From Salegentibacter echinorum (lineage in GTDB: Bacteria > Bacteroidota > Bacteroidia > Flavobacteriales > Flavobacteriaceae), in NCBI RefSeq assembly GCF_900129445.1, contig NZ_FQVT01000003.1, positions 62,001 through 126,000 of the forward strand: a stretch of 64,000 bases of DNA, read 5' to 3'. Shown here one piece after another: positions 29,182 to 37,475 of the stretch. The translations under genes and the position numbers were made by a program. A model generated the notes under the pieces. It was not told the DNA's origin and did not search any database. It saw only the letters and a program-made list of their open reading frames with translations. The number at the start of each line of letters is the position of its first letter. The stretch's first letter is position 1.

Positions 29182-29244
29182 ATGCTTTCAAAGAGACAAA
29201 TAATATTACCCGTTTTTCGCTTTTTCCCGCGCCGCCGCTGGTAG
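29182..29244 (+). CDS. Arginine-rich leader peptide 1 of the arg operon
   Basis: ATG-started frame encoding MLSKRQIILPVFRFFPRRRW then TAG. Five Arg in 20 residues, with three consecutive CGC codons just before the end. It lies directly upstream of the arginine biosynthesis operon and downstream of a promoter-like pair. CGC is otherwise an uncommon Arg codon in this AT-rich window and this stretch is strikingly GC-rich against its surroundings. Interpretation as an attenuation sensor of Arg-tRNA is inference. Confidence 0.68.
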   Translation: MLSKRQIILPVFRFFPRRRW

Positions 29245-29298
29245 AAAACGAACGCGAATTAACTTTTCTTTTTTAATATTATTTGATTTTAATTTACC

Positions 29299-29403
29299 TT
29301 GAAAGATCCAAAAAACATACATACTATTTTAAACTTCAAAATTAATCCTGAAGTTTTATTTGTACGCCGCCGTTTTCCGCGTCGCACCCCGGTGCGTGTA
29401 TAA
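29299..29403 (+). CDS. Arginine-rich leader peptide 2 of the arg operon
   Basis: A second frame, TTG start (29299) and TAA stop, encodes 34 residues ending FVRRRFPRRTPVRV, with six Arg in the last 13 residues and all codons CGC or CGT. An in-frame TAA at 29290-29292 precedes it, so TTG is the only plausible start. Its tail shares the Phe-Pro-Arg-Arg flavour of leader 1. A CGCACCCCGGTGCG hairpin overlaps its last codons, and GGAAC (29410-29414) can pair with GTTCC (29428-29432) after the stop. No Rho-independent terminator follows before the first enzyme gene at 29481. Confidence 0.62.
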   Translation: MKDPKNIHTILNFKINPEVLFVRRRFPRRTPVRV

Positions 29404-29480
29404 TTATTTGGAACTTAGGTGAGTCCGGTTCCCCCTTCAAAAAACATTTTAAAATTATTTTCTCATTAATTCTTTAGCAA

Positions 29481-30128
29481 ATGAAGATTATCATTGCTAA
29501 CAAATCTCATGCGCAGTACGCAGGGATCATTTGTACAACCATAGAAGAATCTGCAAAGGTTCGAGGCACTGGGATAGCGCAAAGAACGCCAGAATATGTC
29601 ATTAACAAGATGGAAAAAGGCAATGCGGTTATCGCTTTAGAAGGCGAAAAATTCGCCGGCTTTTGCTATATCGAAACCTGGAGTCACGAAAAATATGTGG
29701 CAAACTCAGGTCTTATTGTACATCCAGACTTTCGGAATAGAGGTCTTGCGAAACAGATCAAAGCAGTAGTTTTTAATCACTCCCGGGAAAAATATCCACA
29801 TGCGAAAATCTTCGGAATTACCACCGGCCTGGCGGTAATGAAGATCAACTACGAGCTGGGATATCAACCTGTGACTTTTTCAGAATTAACCGATGATGAC
29901 AGCTTTTGGGAAGGATGTAAAACCTGTAAAAATTACGATATACTTACCAGGACCGAAAGAAAAATGTGCCTTTGTACGGGAATGATGTACGATCCCGAGC
30001 GCAAAAAAGAAAAGAAGAAAGAGACAAAGAGACAAACAAAGAAAGAAAGTCTAAATGATAAAGCTTTTAAAAGATTAAAGAACATTAAACAGACTTTGTT
30101 TTACAAAAAAGAGAAAAACAAATCTTAA
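29481..30128 (+). CDS. GNAT acyltransferase, likely N-acylglutamate synthase of the arg operon
   Basis: A 215-residue GNAT protein. The acetyl-CoA loop region is SGLIVHPDFRNRGLAKQIK (about residues 76-94), followed by GITTGLAVMKINYELGYQPV. After the fold come four cysteines in WEGCKTCKNYDILTRTERKM and CLCTGMM, possibly a metal site, and then a Lys-rich tail of about 45 residues. As the first enzyme gene of the arginine operon, with no argA or argJ seen, it is the best candidate for the first step (acylation of glutamate). Acetyl or succinyl donor undecided. Confidence 0.82.
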   Translation: MKIIIANKSHAQYAGIICTTIEESAKVRGTGIAQRTPEYVINKMEKGNAVIALEGEKFAGFCYIETWSHEKYVANSGLIVHPDFRNRGLAKQIKAVVFNHSREKYPHAKIFGITTGLAVMKINYELGYQPVTFSELTDDDSFWEGCKTCKNYDILTRTERKMCLCTGMMYDPERKKEKKKETKRQTKKESLNDKAFKRLKNIKQTLFYKKEKNKS

Positions 30129-30166
30129 AATGGGGAGAGGAAAAAATAACAGAATCTCAGCAAATG

Positions 30167-30199
30167 AGACCTCATAGGTTTCAAAAACCTGTGAGGTCT
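30167..30199. repeat. 33-bp palindrome, family A, copy 1 (before argG)
   Basis: AGACCTCATAGGTTT and AAACCTGTGAGGTCT form a 15-bp stem with one T-G wobble and a 3-base loop. First of five copies in the window. Confidence 0.88.
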
Positions 30200-30294
30200 G
30201 GAGTTAATGCGGCTCGAGATTTTATGAATGAAAACCGATATCTTAAGAAATAATAAAGAACTGGTAGTGAAAACCTGCCTTTTAATTAAACAGA

Positions 30295-31482
30295 ATGAAA
30301 AAAGTAGTAATAGCATATAGTGGTGGCCTGGATACTTCCTATTGCGCCAAATATTTATCTAAAGAAGAAAACTTTGAAGTTCATGCGGTAAGTGTAAATA
30401 CCGGCGGATTTAGTGAAGAAGAAATTAATCATATTGGAGAAAATGCAAAAAAGATAGGTGCAAAAACCTATAAAAACATTGATGCAGTAGCTTCGTTTTA
30501 CCAAAAGGTAGTGAAGTACCTAATTTTTGGAAACGTCTTAAAAAATAATACCTATCCGCTTTCGGTGAGTGCAGAACGTATAGTTCAGGCAATCGAAATT
30601 GTAAATTATGCGAAGGAAATAGGTGCTAAATTTATCGCCCACGGTAGTACCGGTGCCGGTAATGATCAAGTAAGGTTCGATATGATTTTTCAAATAATCG
30701 CTCCCGAAATTGAGATCATCACACCAATTAGGGATAAACAATTGAGCCGACAGGAAGAAATTGATTACCTACAGCAAAATGGGGTAGATATGAATTGGGA
30801 AAAGTCTAAGTATTCGGTCAATAAAGGTTTATGGGGTACCAGTGTGGGAGGTGAAGAAACCCTTACTTCAAAAGAACCACTTCCTGAAGCTGCTTATCCT
30901 TCTCAACTTCAGGAAAAAGAACCTAAAAAAATCACTTTAAGTTTTACCAAAGGTGAACTTTCTGCAGTAGATGGCAAGGCGAACTCCCCGCAAAAAAATA
31001 TTGAAATTCTTGAAAATATTGCTTCAAAATATGCTATTGGTCGTGATATCCACGTTGGAGATACCATAATTGGGATAAAAGGAAGGGTTGGTTTTGAAGC
31101 GGCAGCGGCTTTAATCACAATTAAAGCTCATCATTTATTAGAGAAGCATTGCTTGAGCAAATGGCAGCTACAACATAAAGATTACCTGGCCAATTGGTAT
31201 GGAACGCATTTGCACGAAGGCCTATATTTAGACCCAGTGATGCGTGATCTGGAAGCATTTTTAGAAAGTTCGCAGGAACAAGTGAGTGGAGAAGTGCATC
31301 TAAGCCTGCATCCGTACCGATTTACCTTAGATGGGATCACTTCTAAGAATGATTTAATGAATAATAGTTTTGGAAATTACGGTGAAGAAAATAAAGCCTG
31401 GACGGCAGATGATGCGAAGGGTTTTATAAAAATCCTTTCCAATTCGGGTAAAGTATATCAACACGTAAAAGCAGAAAAATGA
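30295..31482 (+). CDS. argG: Argininosuccinate synthase
   Basis: ATP-dependent joining of citrulline and aspartate. The P-loop-like IAYSGGLDTSYCAKYL is at residues 5-20 and HGSTGAGNDQVRFD near 120. It is 395 residues, full length and close to Bacteroidetes homologues. The ATGA overlap with argC implies coupled translation. A family A palindrome sits in the 166-bp gap before it. Confidence 0.96.
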   Translation: MKKVVIAYSGGLDTSYCAKYLSKEENFEVHAVSVNTGGFSEEEINHIGENAKKIGAKTYKNIDAVASFYQKVVKYLIFGNVLKNNTYPLSVSAERIVQAIEIVNYAKEIGAKFIAHGSTGAGNDQVRFDMIFQIIAPEIEIITPIRDKQLSRQEEIDYLQQNGVDMNWEKSKYSVNKGLWGTSVGGEETLTSKEPLPEAAYPSQLQEKEPKKITLSFTKGELSAVDGKANSPQKNIEILENIASKYAIGRDIHVGDTIIGIKGRVGFEAAAALITIKAHHLLEKHCLSKWQLQHKDYLANWYGTHLHEGLYLDPVMRDLEAFLESSQEQVSGEVHLSLHPYRFTLDGITSKNDLMNNSFGNYGEENKAWTADDAKGFIKILSNSGKVYQHVKAEK

Positions 31483-32441
31483 TTAAGGCAGGAATTATTG
31501 GTGGGGCCGGCTATACCGCCGGGGAACTTATTAGAATACTTTTAAATCATCCTAAAGTAACGCTGGATTTTGTGTTTAGCACTTCGCAGCCTGGAAAACC
31601 GGTTGCAGGAGTCCACCAGGATCTTCTAGGCGATACAGATTTACAATTTAGTGGAGCAATTAATCCTGAAGCAGATGTTGTATTTTTATGTTTAGGACAC
31701 GGAAATTCGGTTAAATTCCTCACGGAAAATCAATTTTCTGAAAAGACAAAAATTGTAGATCTAAGCACCGATTACAGGATGGAAGGCGAACATTCTTTTG
31801 TATATGGACTCCCGGAATTTTACAAGGATGAAATTAAGAAAGCAGAAAAGATTGCCAACCCCGGTTGTTTTGCTACAGCAATTAACCTGGCAATTTTACC
31901 TCTCGCAAAAGCAGAAATTTTAAAAGAAGATGTACACATTAATGCAGTAACCGGAGCAACGGGGGCTGGCACTTCACTTTCTCCCACGACACATTTTACC
32001 TGGCGTGATAATAATTTTTCTACTTATAAAGCTTTTGAACATCAACACCTCAATGAAATTGGAGAGCGGATAAAAAAATTACAGGATGATAGCCTGCCCG
32101 AAATTAATTTTATTCCAAATAGAGGGGATTTCTCAAGAGGAATTCACGCGACTGCTTATACCAAATTTTCGGGTACTCTGGAAGATGCAAAGCAAATTTT
32201 TGAAGATGCTTATAAAGCTTCCCCTTTTACCCATGTAATTTCAGAAAATTTACATTTAAAACAGGTAGTAAATACCAATAAATGCCTATTGCAGTTGCAA
32301 AAATTTGGTGATAAACTTTTAATAACCAGTATCATCGATAATCTTTTAAAAGGAGCTTCGGGACAGGCTGTAGAAAATATGAACCTCATGTTTGGTTTTG
32401 AACAAACCACAGGATTAAAATTAAAAGCGAATTATTTTTAA
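31479..32441 (+). CDS. argC: N-acyl-gamma-glutamyl-phosphate reductase
   Basis: NADPH-dependent reduction of N-acylglutamyl phosphate to the semialdehyde. N-terminal IIGGAGYTAGELIRILLNHP (residues 6-25), catalytic Cys in IANPGCFATAINLAILPL (about residue 130), and the C-terminal GASGQAVENMNLMFG signature. It is 320 residues. Its TAA lies at the first bases of a dispersed 99-bp repeat (family B). Confidence 0.96.
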   Translation: MIKAGIIGGAGYTAGELIRILLNHPKVTLDFVFSTSQPGKPVAGVHQDLLGDTDLQFSGAINPEADVVFLCLGHGNSVKFLTENQFSEKTKIVDLSTDYRMEGEHSFVYGLPEFYKDEIKKAEKIANPGCFATAINLAILPLAKAEILKEDVHINAVTGATGAGTSLSPTTHFTWRDNNFSTYKAFEHQHLNEIGERIKKLQDDSLPEINFIPNRGDFSRGIHATAYTKFSGTLEDAKQIFEDAYKASPFTHVISENLHLKQVVNTNKCLLQLQKFGDKLLITSIIDNLLKGASGQAVENMNLMFGFEQTTGLKLKANYF

Positions 32442-32539
32442 TCGCGGGGCGATAGCCAAGGGTTTAATTCCCCGGGGCTTGCCGCGAAATAAAAGAGTTT
32501 TTTCAGAAGCATACCTCGCACCCTTGGGTCGAGGTTGTT
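32441..32539. repeat. 99-bp dispersed repeat, family B, copy 1
   Basis: Begins at the argC stop codon. It contains CGCGG/CCGCG and CCCCGGGG inverted segments and a 3' hairpin ACCTCG-N11-CGAGGT. A second copy, about 80% identical over its whole length by eye, is at 57371-57467, also starting exactly at a gene's stop codon. Confidence 0.82.
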
Positions 32540-32566
32540 AATTAGGAATAAACCTTACACATAATC

Positions 32567-32598
32567 AGACCTCACAGGTTTTTAAAATTATGAGGTCT
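32567..32598. repeat. Palindrome, family A, copy 2 (before proC)
   Basis: AGACCTCACAGGTTT and, after a short loop, AAATTATGAGGTCT; one arm is degraded. A further half-site GTGAGGTCTT follows at 32609-32618. Confidence 0.82.
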
Positions 32599-32631
32599 AA
32601 CAGAATCAGTGAGGTCTTAAAAAGTAAAACC

Positions 32632-33426
32632 ATGAAAATAGCCATCATTGGAGCCGGGAATTTGGGACTTTCTATAGCGAAAGGACTTATTGTTAACAAT
32701 GCTTTTACCACGTTAGTACTTACCAGGCGTAACCTGGAGGAAATTCAGGAATACGAAGAATACGCAAAAGTAAAAGTGACTACAGATAATATGGAAGCGG
32801 TGCAGTATTCAGATATATTGATCTTTGCGGTGCAACCCACGCAATTGGAGCGAATTTTAGAAGAAATTAAAGACGATTTAACCGAAAAGCACGTCTTGAT
32901 TTCTACGGTTACCGGCTATAAAATTTCCAGTATGGAAAGCCTGGTGGGAAAAGAGCAGTTTATTATAAGAGCTATGCCAAATACCGCAATTGCTGTAGGA
33001 AAGTCTATGACCTGTTTATGTTGCAATGAAATAGGCGAGAAACGAATCACTATCGCAGAGGCTATTTTCAACAGATTGGGAAGCAGTATAATAATTCCTG
33101 AAAACAAAATGCAAGCGGCCACGGTCATTTGTGCCAGTGGTATTGCTTTTTGGATGCGGCTAATTCGCGCCACTACCCAGGGCGGGGTACAGCTTGGTTT
33201 TGATGCTGAAGATGCACAGGAGCTTTCCATGCAAACCTGTCTGGGGGCGGCAAGTTTGTTAATTGAATCTGGAAAGCATCCTGAAGAAGAAATAGACAAA
33301 GTGACCACGCCCAGAGGCTGCACCATTGAAGGCTTAAACGAAATGGAGCACAACGGGTTAAGCTCGTCGTTAATAAAAGGAATTCAGGCCTCATTTAAAA
33401 AAATCAATACCATTACAACAAATTAA
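32632..33426 (+). CDS. proC: Pyrroline-5-carboxylate reductase
   Basis: Last step of proline synthesis: NAD(P)H reduction of pyrroline-5-carboxylate. The Rossmann motif IAIIGAGNLGLSIAKGLI is at residues 3-20, and the C-terminal KVTTPRGCTIEGLNEME is the ProC signature (usual form VTSPGGTT..GL). I start at the ATG at 32632 (264 residues); the frame opens at 32590, but that part is translated palindrome. Placement inside the arginine operon links the proline branch from glutamate semialdehyde to arginine regulation. It is unlikely to belong to arginine synthesis itself. Confidence 0.93.
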   Translation: MKIAIIGAGNLGLSIAKGLIVNNAFTTLVLTRRNLEEIQEYEEYAKVKVTTDNMEAVQYSDILIFAVQPTQLERILEEIKDDLTEKHVLISTVTGYKISSMESLVGKEQFIIRAMPNTAIAVGKSMTCLCCNEIGEKRITIAEAIFNRLGSSIIIPENKMQAATVICASGIAFWMRLIRATTQGGVQLGFDAEDAQELSMQTCLGAASLLIESGKHPEEEIDKVTTPRGCTIEGLNEMEHNGLSSSLIKGIQASFKKINTITTN

Positions 33427-33428
33427 CT

Positions 33429-34556
33429 ATGGAACTATTTGATGTTTATCTGCTTTATGATATTACGCCCGTGAAAGGGAAAGATGTTTATATTTTTGAT
33501 AAAGAAGACAACAATTACCTGGATATGTATGGCGGTCACGCTGTAATTTCCATTGGACACTCTCATCCCGCCTACGTGAACGGGATTGCCAACCAGGTAA
33601 AAAAGCTGGGATTTTACTCCAATTCTATTAAAAATCCCTTGCAAAAGGAGCTTGCAGATAAGTTGGAAGAAGTTTCGGGAGTAAAGGACTATCAGCTTTT
33701 TTTATGCAATTCGGGGGCTGAAGCTAACGAAAACGCTTTAAAAGTAGCCTCCTTTCAAACCGGTAAAGACCGGGTTATATATTTTGAAAAAGCTTTCCAC
33801 GGAAGGACTTCGGGGGTGGTTGCAGTAACCGATAATAAGAAAGTGCAGGCTGCCTACAATCAGCATCATAAAACCACCAAACTTGCTTTTGAAGATTCCC
33901 GGGCCTTGGAAGAAGAATTAAAAAAAGGGGATGTGGCTGCAGTTATTTTTGAAGTGATTCAGGGAGTTGGCGGACTTGATGAAGCTGCGTCAGAATTTTA
34001 TAAGAAAACTGCAGAATTATCGAAAAAATATGGAGCCTTGTTAATTGCTGATGAAGTGCAATCGGGCTACGGAAGAACCGGAGACTTCTTCGCTTTTCAG
34101 AAACACGGGATTAGGCCAGATCTTATTTCTATCGCTAAGGGAATGGGGAATGGTTTTCCCATTGGCGGAGTCTTGATCGATAAAAATATTGAAGCAAAGC
34201 CGGGAATGCTCGGTACTACTTTTGGTGGAAACCACCTGGCCTGTGCTGCCGGAATCGCCGTCTTAGACGTTATTCAGAAGAAAAATTTAATGCAAAATGC
34301 GAAAGAACTTTTCGATTTTGTAAAAGCTGAAGCAGCAAATATTCCCGAGATTAAAAATGTAAAAGGTCGGGGCTTGATGATAGGCCTGGAATTTGATTTT
34401 GAAATTGCCGGGCTAAGAAAAGAGCTTTTGTACAAACATCAAATTTTTACTGGAGCTTCAGCAAATAAAAACCTCTTAAGGATTTTACCGCCTTTAACTA
34501 TTCAAAAACAGCATTTTAAAGCCTATTTTAAAGCATTAAAAATCGCTTTAAAATAG
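33429..34556 (+). CDS. argD: N-acylornithine aminotransferase
   Basis: PLP class III aminotransferase turning N-acylglutamate semialdehyde into N-acylornithine. It has FLCNSGAEANENALKVA (about 95-111), FHGRTSG, LLIADEVQSGYGRTGDFF and the PLP Lys in ISIAKGMGNGFPIGG (about 235). It is 375 residues, slightly short but complete. It starts two bases after proC. Confidence 0.95.
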   Translation: MELFDVYLLYDITPVKGKDVYIFDKEDNNYLDMYGGHAVISIGHSHPAYVNGIANQVKKLGFYSNSIKNPLQKELADKLEEVSGVKDYQLFLCNSGAEANENALKVASFQTGKDRVIYFEKAFHGRTSGVVAVTDNKKVQAAYNQHHKTTKLAFEDSRALEEELKKGDVAAVIFEVIQGVGGLDEAASEFYKKTAELSKKYGALLIADEVQSGYGRTGDFFAFQKHGIRPDLISIAKGMGNGFPIGGVLIDKNIEAKPGMLGTTFGGNHLACAAGIAVLDVIQKKNLMQNAKELFDFVKAEAANIPEIKNVKGRGLMIGLEFDFEIAGLRKELLYKHQIFTGASANKNLLRILPPLTIQKQHFKAYFKALKIALK

Positions 34557-34578
34557 GCTGAAAATATAGTAAAATAGA

Positions 34579-34618
34579 ACTCACAGGTCTTCGATCCCGT
34601 ATCGGGACTGTGAGGTCT
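34579..34618. repeat. Palindrome, family A, copy 3, with an inserted inner hairpin (before argF')
   Basis: Outer arms ACTCACAGGTC and GACTGTGAGGTCT flank an inner CCCGTATCGGG hairpin at about 34596-34606. The inner part resembles the CCCGATAGCTATCGGG core of repeat family C. Confidence 0.78.
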
Positions 34619-34633
34619 GGAAAACCTAGATTT

Positions 34634-35608
34634 ATGAAGAATTATATAGATTTATCAGATATAAAAGATTTACAGGCTTTATTAACCGAGGCATCAGAAC
34701 TTAAAAAAGCTCACGCTGCCTTAGAAATAGGTAAAGGTAAAACCCTGGGAATGTTATTTTTTAATCCCAGTTTGAGAACCCGATTAAGTACAGAAAAGGC
34801 TGCAAAATTGTTGGGTATGGATGTGCTGGTAATGAATGCGGGAAGCGATGGCTGGGCTTTAGAGTTTGAAGACGGCGCTATTATGAACTCCAATAAAGCC
34901 GAGCATATAAAAGAAGCTGCAGCGGTGCTTTCTCAATACTGCGACATCATTGCAGTAAGGGCATTTCCCGAATTGAAAGATAGAAAGGAAGATGAAGCTG
35001 AAAATATATTAAACAGTTTTAAAAATTATGCTTCTGTGCCGGTAGTAAATTTAGAAAGTGCCACGGGACACCCTTTACAGGCGCTTACCGATGCCCTGAC
35101 TATCCAGGAATTAAAGAAAAAAGATAAGCCCAAAGTTGTTTTAACCTGGGCACCACATCCTAAAGCATTGCCACAAAGTGTGCCCAATTCTTTTACGAAA
35201 ATGATGCAAAAAATGGAGTTTGATTTTGTGATTACCAATCCCGAAGGATATGATTTGAATCCTGAAATTACTAAAAATACCCGGGTAGTTCACAATCAGG
35301 ATGAAGCCTTAAAAGATGCCGATTTTGTATATGTAAAGAATTGGAGCAGCTATGAGGATTACGGGCAAAAACTTAGTGAAGATAAAAGCTGGATGATTTC
35401 CCAGGAAAAATTGAAGGCGACCAACAATGCCCGAGTAATGCATTGCTTACCGGTGAGACGAAATATGGTTATCGCCGATGATGTTTTGGATTCTTCAAGT
35501 TCAGCGGTAATCCTACAGGCCAAAAACCGAACATTTGCTGCACAGGCAGTATTAAAAGAAATTCTGGAAGAAACAGCAAATGCTTCAGAACTAGGAAAAA
35601 ATGCTTAG
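34634..35608 (+). CDS. argF': N-acylornithine (acetyl or succinyl) carbamoyltransferase
   Basis: Carbamoylates N-acylornithine to N-acylcitrulline, the Bacteroidetes/Xanthomonas variant of the ornithine carbamoyltransferase step. It has the carbamoyl-phosphate loop NPSLRTRLSTEKA (residues about 41-53), GHPLQALTDALTIQE, WAPHPKALPQSVPNSF and the C-terminal HCLPVRRN. The latter three are typical of the acylornithine enzymes. I use the ATG at 34634 (324 residues) rather than 34610, which would translate a palindrome. The specificity loop reads NSNKAEHIKEA; published work separates acetyl (Glu) from succinyl (Pro) types at a residue I place in this loop, and neither is obvious here. Confidence 0.93.
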   Translation: MKNYIDLSDIKDLQALLTEASELKKAHAALEIGKGKTLGMLFFNPSLRTRLSTEKAAKLLGMDVLVMNAGSDGWALEFEDGAIMNSNKAEHIKEAAAVLSQYCDIIAVRAFPELKDRKEDEAENILNSFKNYASVPVVNLESATGHPLQALTDALTIQELKKKDKPKVVLTWAPHPKALPQSVPNSFTKMMQKMEFDFVITNPEGYDLNPEITKNTRVVHNQDEALKDADFVYVKNWSSYEDYGQKLSEDKSWMISQEKLKATNNARVMHCLPVRRNMVIADDVLDSSSSAVILQAKNRTFAAQAVLKEILEETANASELGKNA

Positions 35609-35625
35609 AAATTATTAATTGACCA

Positions 35626-36405
35626 ATGACAAGACCAACATTAAAAATCGTAAAAATAGGAGGGAAGCTCATTGAGGATGAGACTAAATTCACTGAATTC
35701 TTAGACGATTTTGCTGCTTTAGAGTCGCCTAAGATTTTAATTCACGGCGGTGGAAACTTAGCTACAGAAATGGCTTCAAAGTTAGGTTATAAAACACAAA
35801 TGCACGAAGGTCGTAGAATTACCGATGTCAACTCGGTAAAAGTAATTACCATGGTTTACGGCGGATTGATCAATAAAAATATTGTGGCCAAATTGCAAGC
35901 GAGAGAAAATAATGCTATTGGCATGTGTGGGGCAGACGGGGCCAGTATCATCTCTACAAAACGCCCCGTGAAAGAAGTAGATTTTGGTTTTGTGGGAGAT
36001 GTGGAGAAAGTGAATTCGGGATTTATTGGTTCGCTTTTAGAACAACAAATTACTCCGGTGTTTTCAGCCATTTCCTGTACTAAAGAGGGGATGTTGCTTA
36101 ATACGAATGGCGATTCGGTGGCCGCTGAAATTGCCAAAGCGATGAGTGTGGAGTACAAAACAAAACTGATTTTCTGTTTTGAGAAAAAAGGAGTTTTAGC
36201 TAATCCTAAAGATGATTTATCGGTAATTGAAAACATAGATGGAGAAAAGTACAAGACGTTATTAGCAGAAAAAGTAATTAGTGATGGGATGCTCCCAAAG
36301 CTACACAATGCTTTTGAAGCTTTAGAAAATGGGGTTTCAGAGATAATCCTTGGAGATTTCAAACTTTTAAAAGGAGGTTCAATTCATACAAAAATTGTAA
36401 ACTAA
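35626..36405 (+). CDS. argB: N-acylglutamate kinase
   Basis: Phosphorylates N-acylglutamate. Amino-acid-kinase fold with VKIGGKLIEDE at the N-terminus, ILIHGGGNLATEMASKLG (about 38-55), EGRRITDVNSVKVITM, and ISDGMLPKLHNAFEAL near the C-terminus. It is 259 residues, the short Bacteroidetes type without the long N-terminal helix seen in arginine-inhibited hexameric kinases; this suggests weak arginine feedback, which would make transcription control more important. Overlaps argE by one base (TAATG). Confidence 0.94.
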   Translation: MTRPTLKIVKIGGKLIEDETKFTEFLDDFAALESPKILIHGGGNLATEMASKLGYKTQMHEGRRITDVNSVKVITMVYGGLINKNIVAKLQARENNAIGMCGADGASIISTKRPVKEVDFGFVGDVEKVNSGFIGSLLEQQITPVFSAISCTKEGMLLNTNGDSVAAEIAKAMSVEYKTKLIFCFEKKGVLANPKDDLSVIENIDGEKYKTLLAEKVISDGMLPKLHNAFEALENGVSEIILGDFKLLKGGSIHTKIVN

Positions 36406-37475
36406 TGCAAATTTCAACACTTCAGAAAGAAGCTATTAATCTACTTAAAGAGCTTATTGGCACCCAGTCCTTTTCGAAAGAAGAAGATAAAACGGCCAAT
36501 TTGCTAGAGACATGGTTTAATAATCATAACATTCCTTATGAGCGCTACTTAAATAATGTTTGGGCAACCAGCAAGTATTTTGATGAAGCCAAGCCTACTT
36601 TGCTTCTAAACTCCCACCACGATACCGTGAGACCCAATTCGGCTTATACGCGTGATCCTTTTGAGGCGACGATAGCCGATGGAAAGTTATTTGGCCTGGG
36701 GAGTAATGATGCGGGTGGATGTTTGGTGTCGCTTTTAGCGACCTTTACATACTACTATGCTTCTGAAGATTTAAATTATAACCTCATTTTCGCAGGAACA
36801 GGAGAGGAAGAGATTAATGGAAAATACGGTGTAGCCTGCCTGCTTCCTAAAATGCCAAAGATTGATGTGGCTATTGTGGGAGAACCAACCTTAATGAACC
36901 TGGCAATTGCAGAAAAAGGTTTGATTGTTTTTGATGCAAAAGTAAAAGGAACTCCTTCTCACGCAGCGCATCCAAATAATAACAATGCGATTTACAAAAG
37001 CGCTGAAACTTTAAACTGGTTTAGGGACTTTAAGTTTAAAAAGATTTCACAGGCTCTGGGCGAAGTGAAATTAACGGTCACACAAATTAAGGCGGGCAGC
37101 CAACATAATGTTGTCCCAGGGCACGTGGACCTGGTAATAGATGTAAGGGTGACCGATGCTTATTCTAATGCTGAAGTTAATGAAATACTTAAAAAAGAAG
37201 CGCCGGTAGATGAACTTAAAGCCCGATCTTTACGTTTAAATTCTTCGTCTATTCCTAAAGATCACGATTTGGTAAAAGCGGGAATCGCTTTGGGTATGGA
37301 AACATATGGTTCTCCTACACTTTCAGACCAGGCGATGTTGAATTGCCCATCCTTAAAATTAGGGCCCGGGGATTCCACGAGATCACACTCGGCAGATGAA
37401 TTTATATATGTAAAGGAGATCGAAGAAGGAATAGAAAAGTATATAAAATTATTAGAAAGAGCATTAAAAAACTAG
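36405..37475 (+). CDS. argE: M20 family deacylase, N-acylcitrulline deacylase-like
   Basis: Zinc M20 amidohydrolase. Metal and catalytic residues are visible in LLLNSHHDTVRP (about 66-77), LGSNDAGGCLVSLLATF (about 98-114) and AGTGEEEINGKYG (about 128-140), with the dimerisation domain from about residue 170. In the acylornithine pathway the acyl group is removed after carbamoylation, so the likely substrate is N-acetyl- or N-succinylcitrulline. It is 356 residues and coupled to argB. Confidence 0.92.
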   Translation: MQISTLQKEAINLLKELIGTQSFSKEEDKTANLLETWFNNHNIPYERYLNNVWATSKYFDEAKPTLLLNSHHDTVRPNSAYTRDPFEATIADGKLFGLGSNDAGGCLVSLLATFTYYYASEDLNYNLIFAGTGEEEINGKYGVACLLPKMPKIDVAIVGEPTLMNLAIAEKGLIVFDAKVKGTPSHAAHPNNNNAIYKSAETLNWFRDFKFKKISQALGEVKLTVTQIKAGSQHNVVPGHVDLVIDVRVTDAYSNAEVNEILKKEAPVDELKARSLRLNSSSIPKDHDLVKAGIALGMETYGSPTLSDQAMLNCPSLKLGPGDSTRSHSADEFIYVKEIEEGIEKYIKLLERALKN

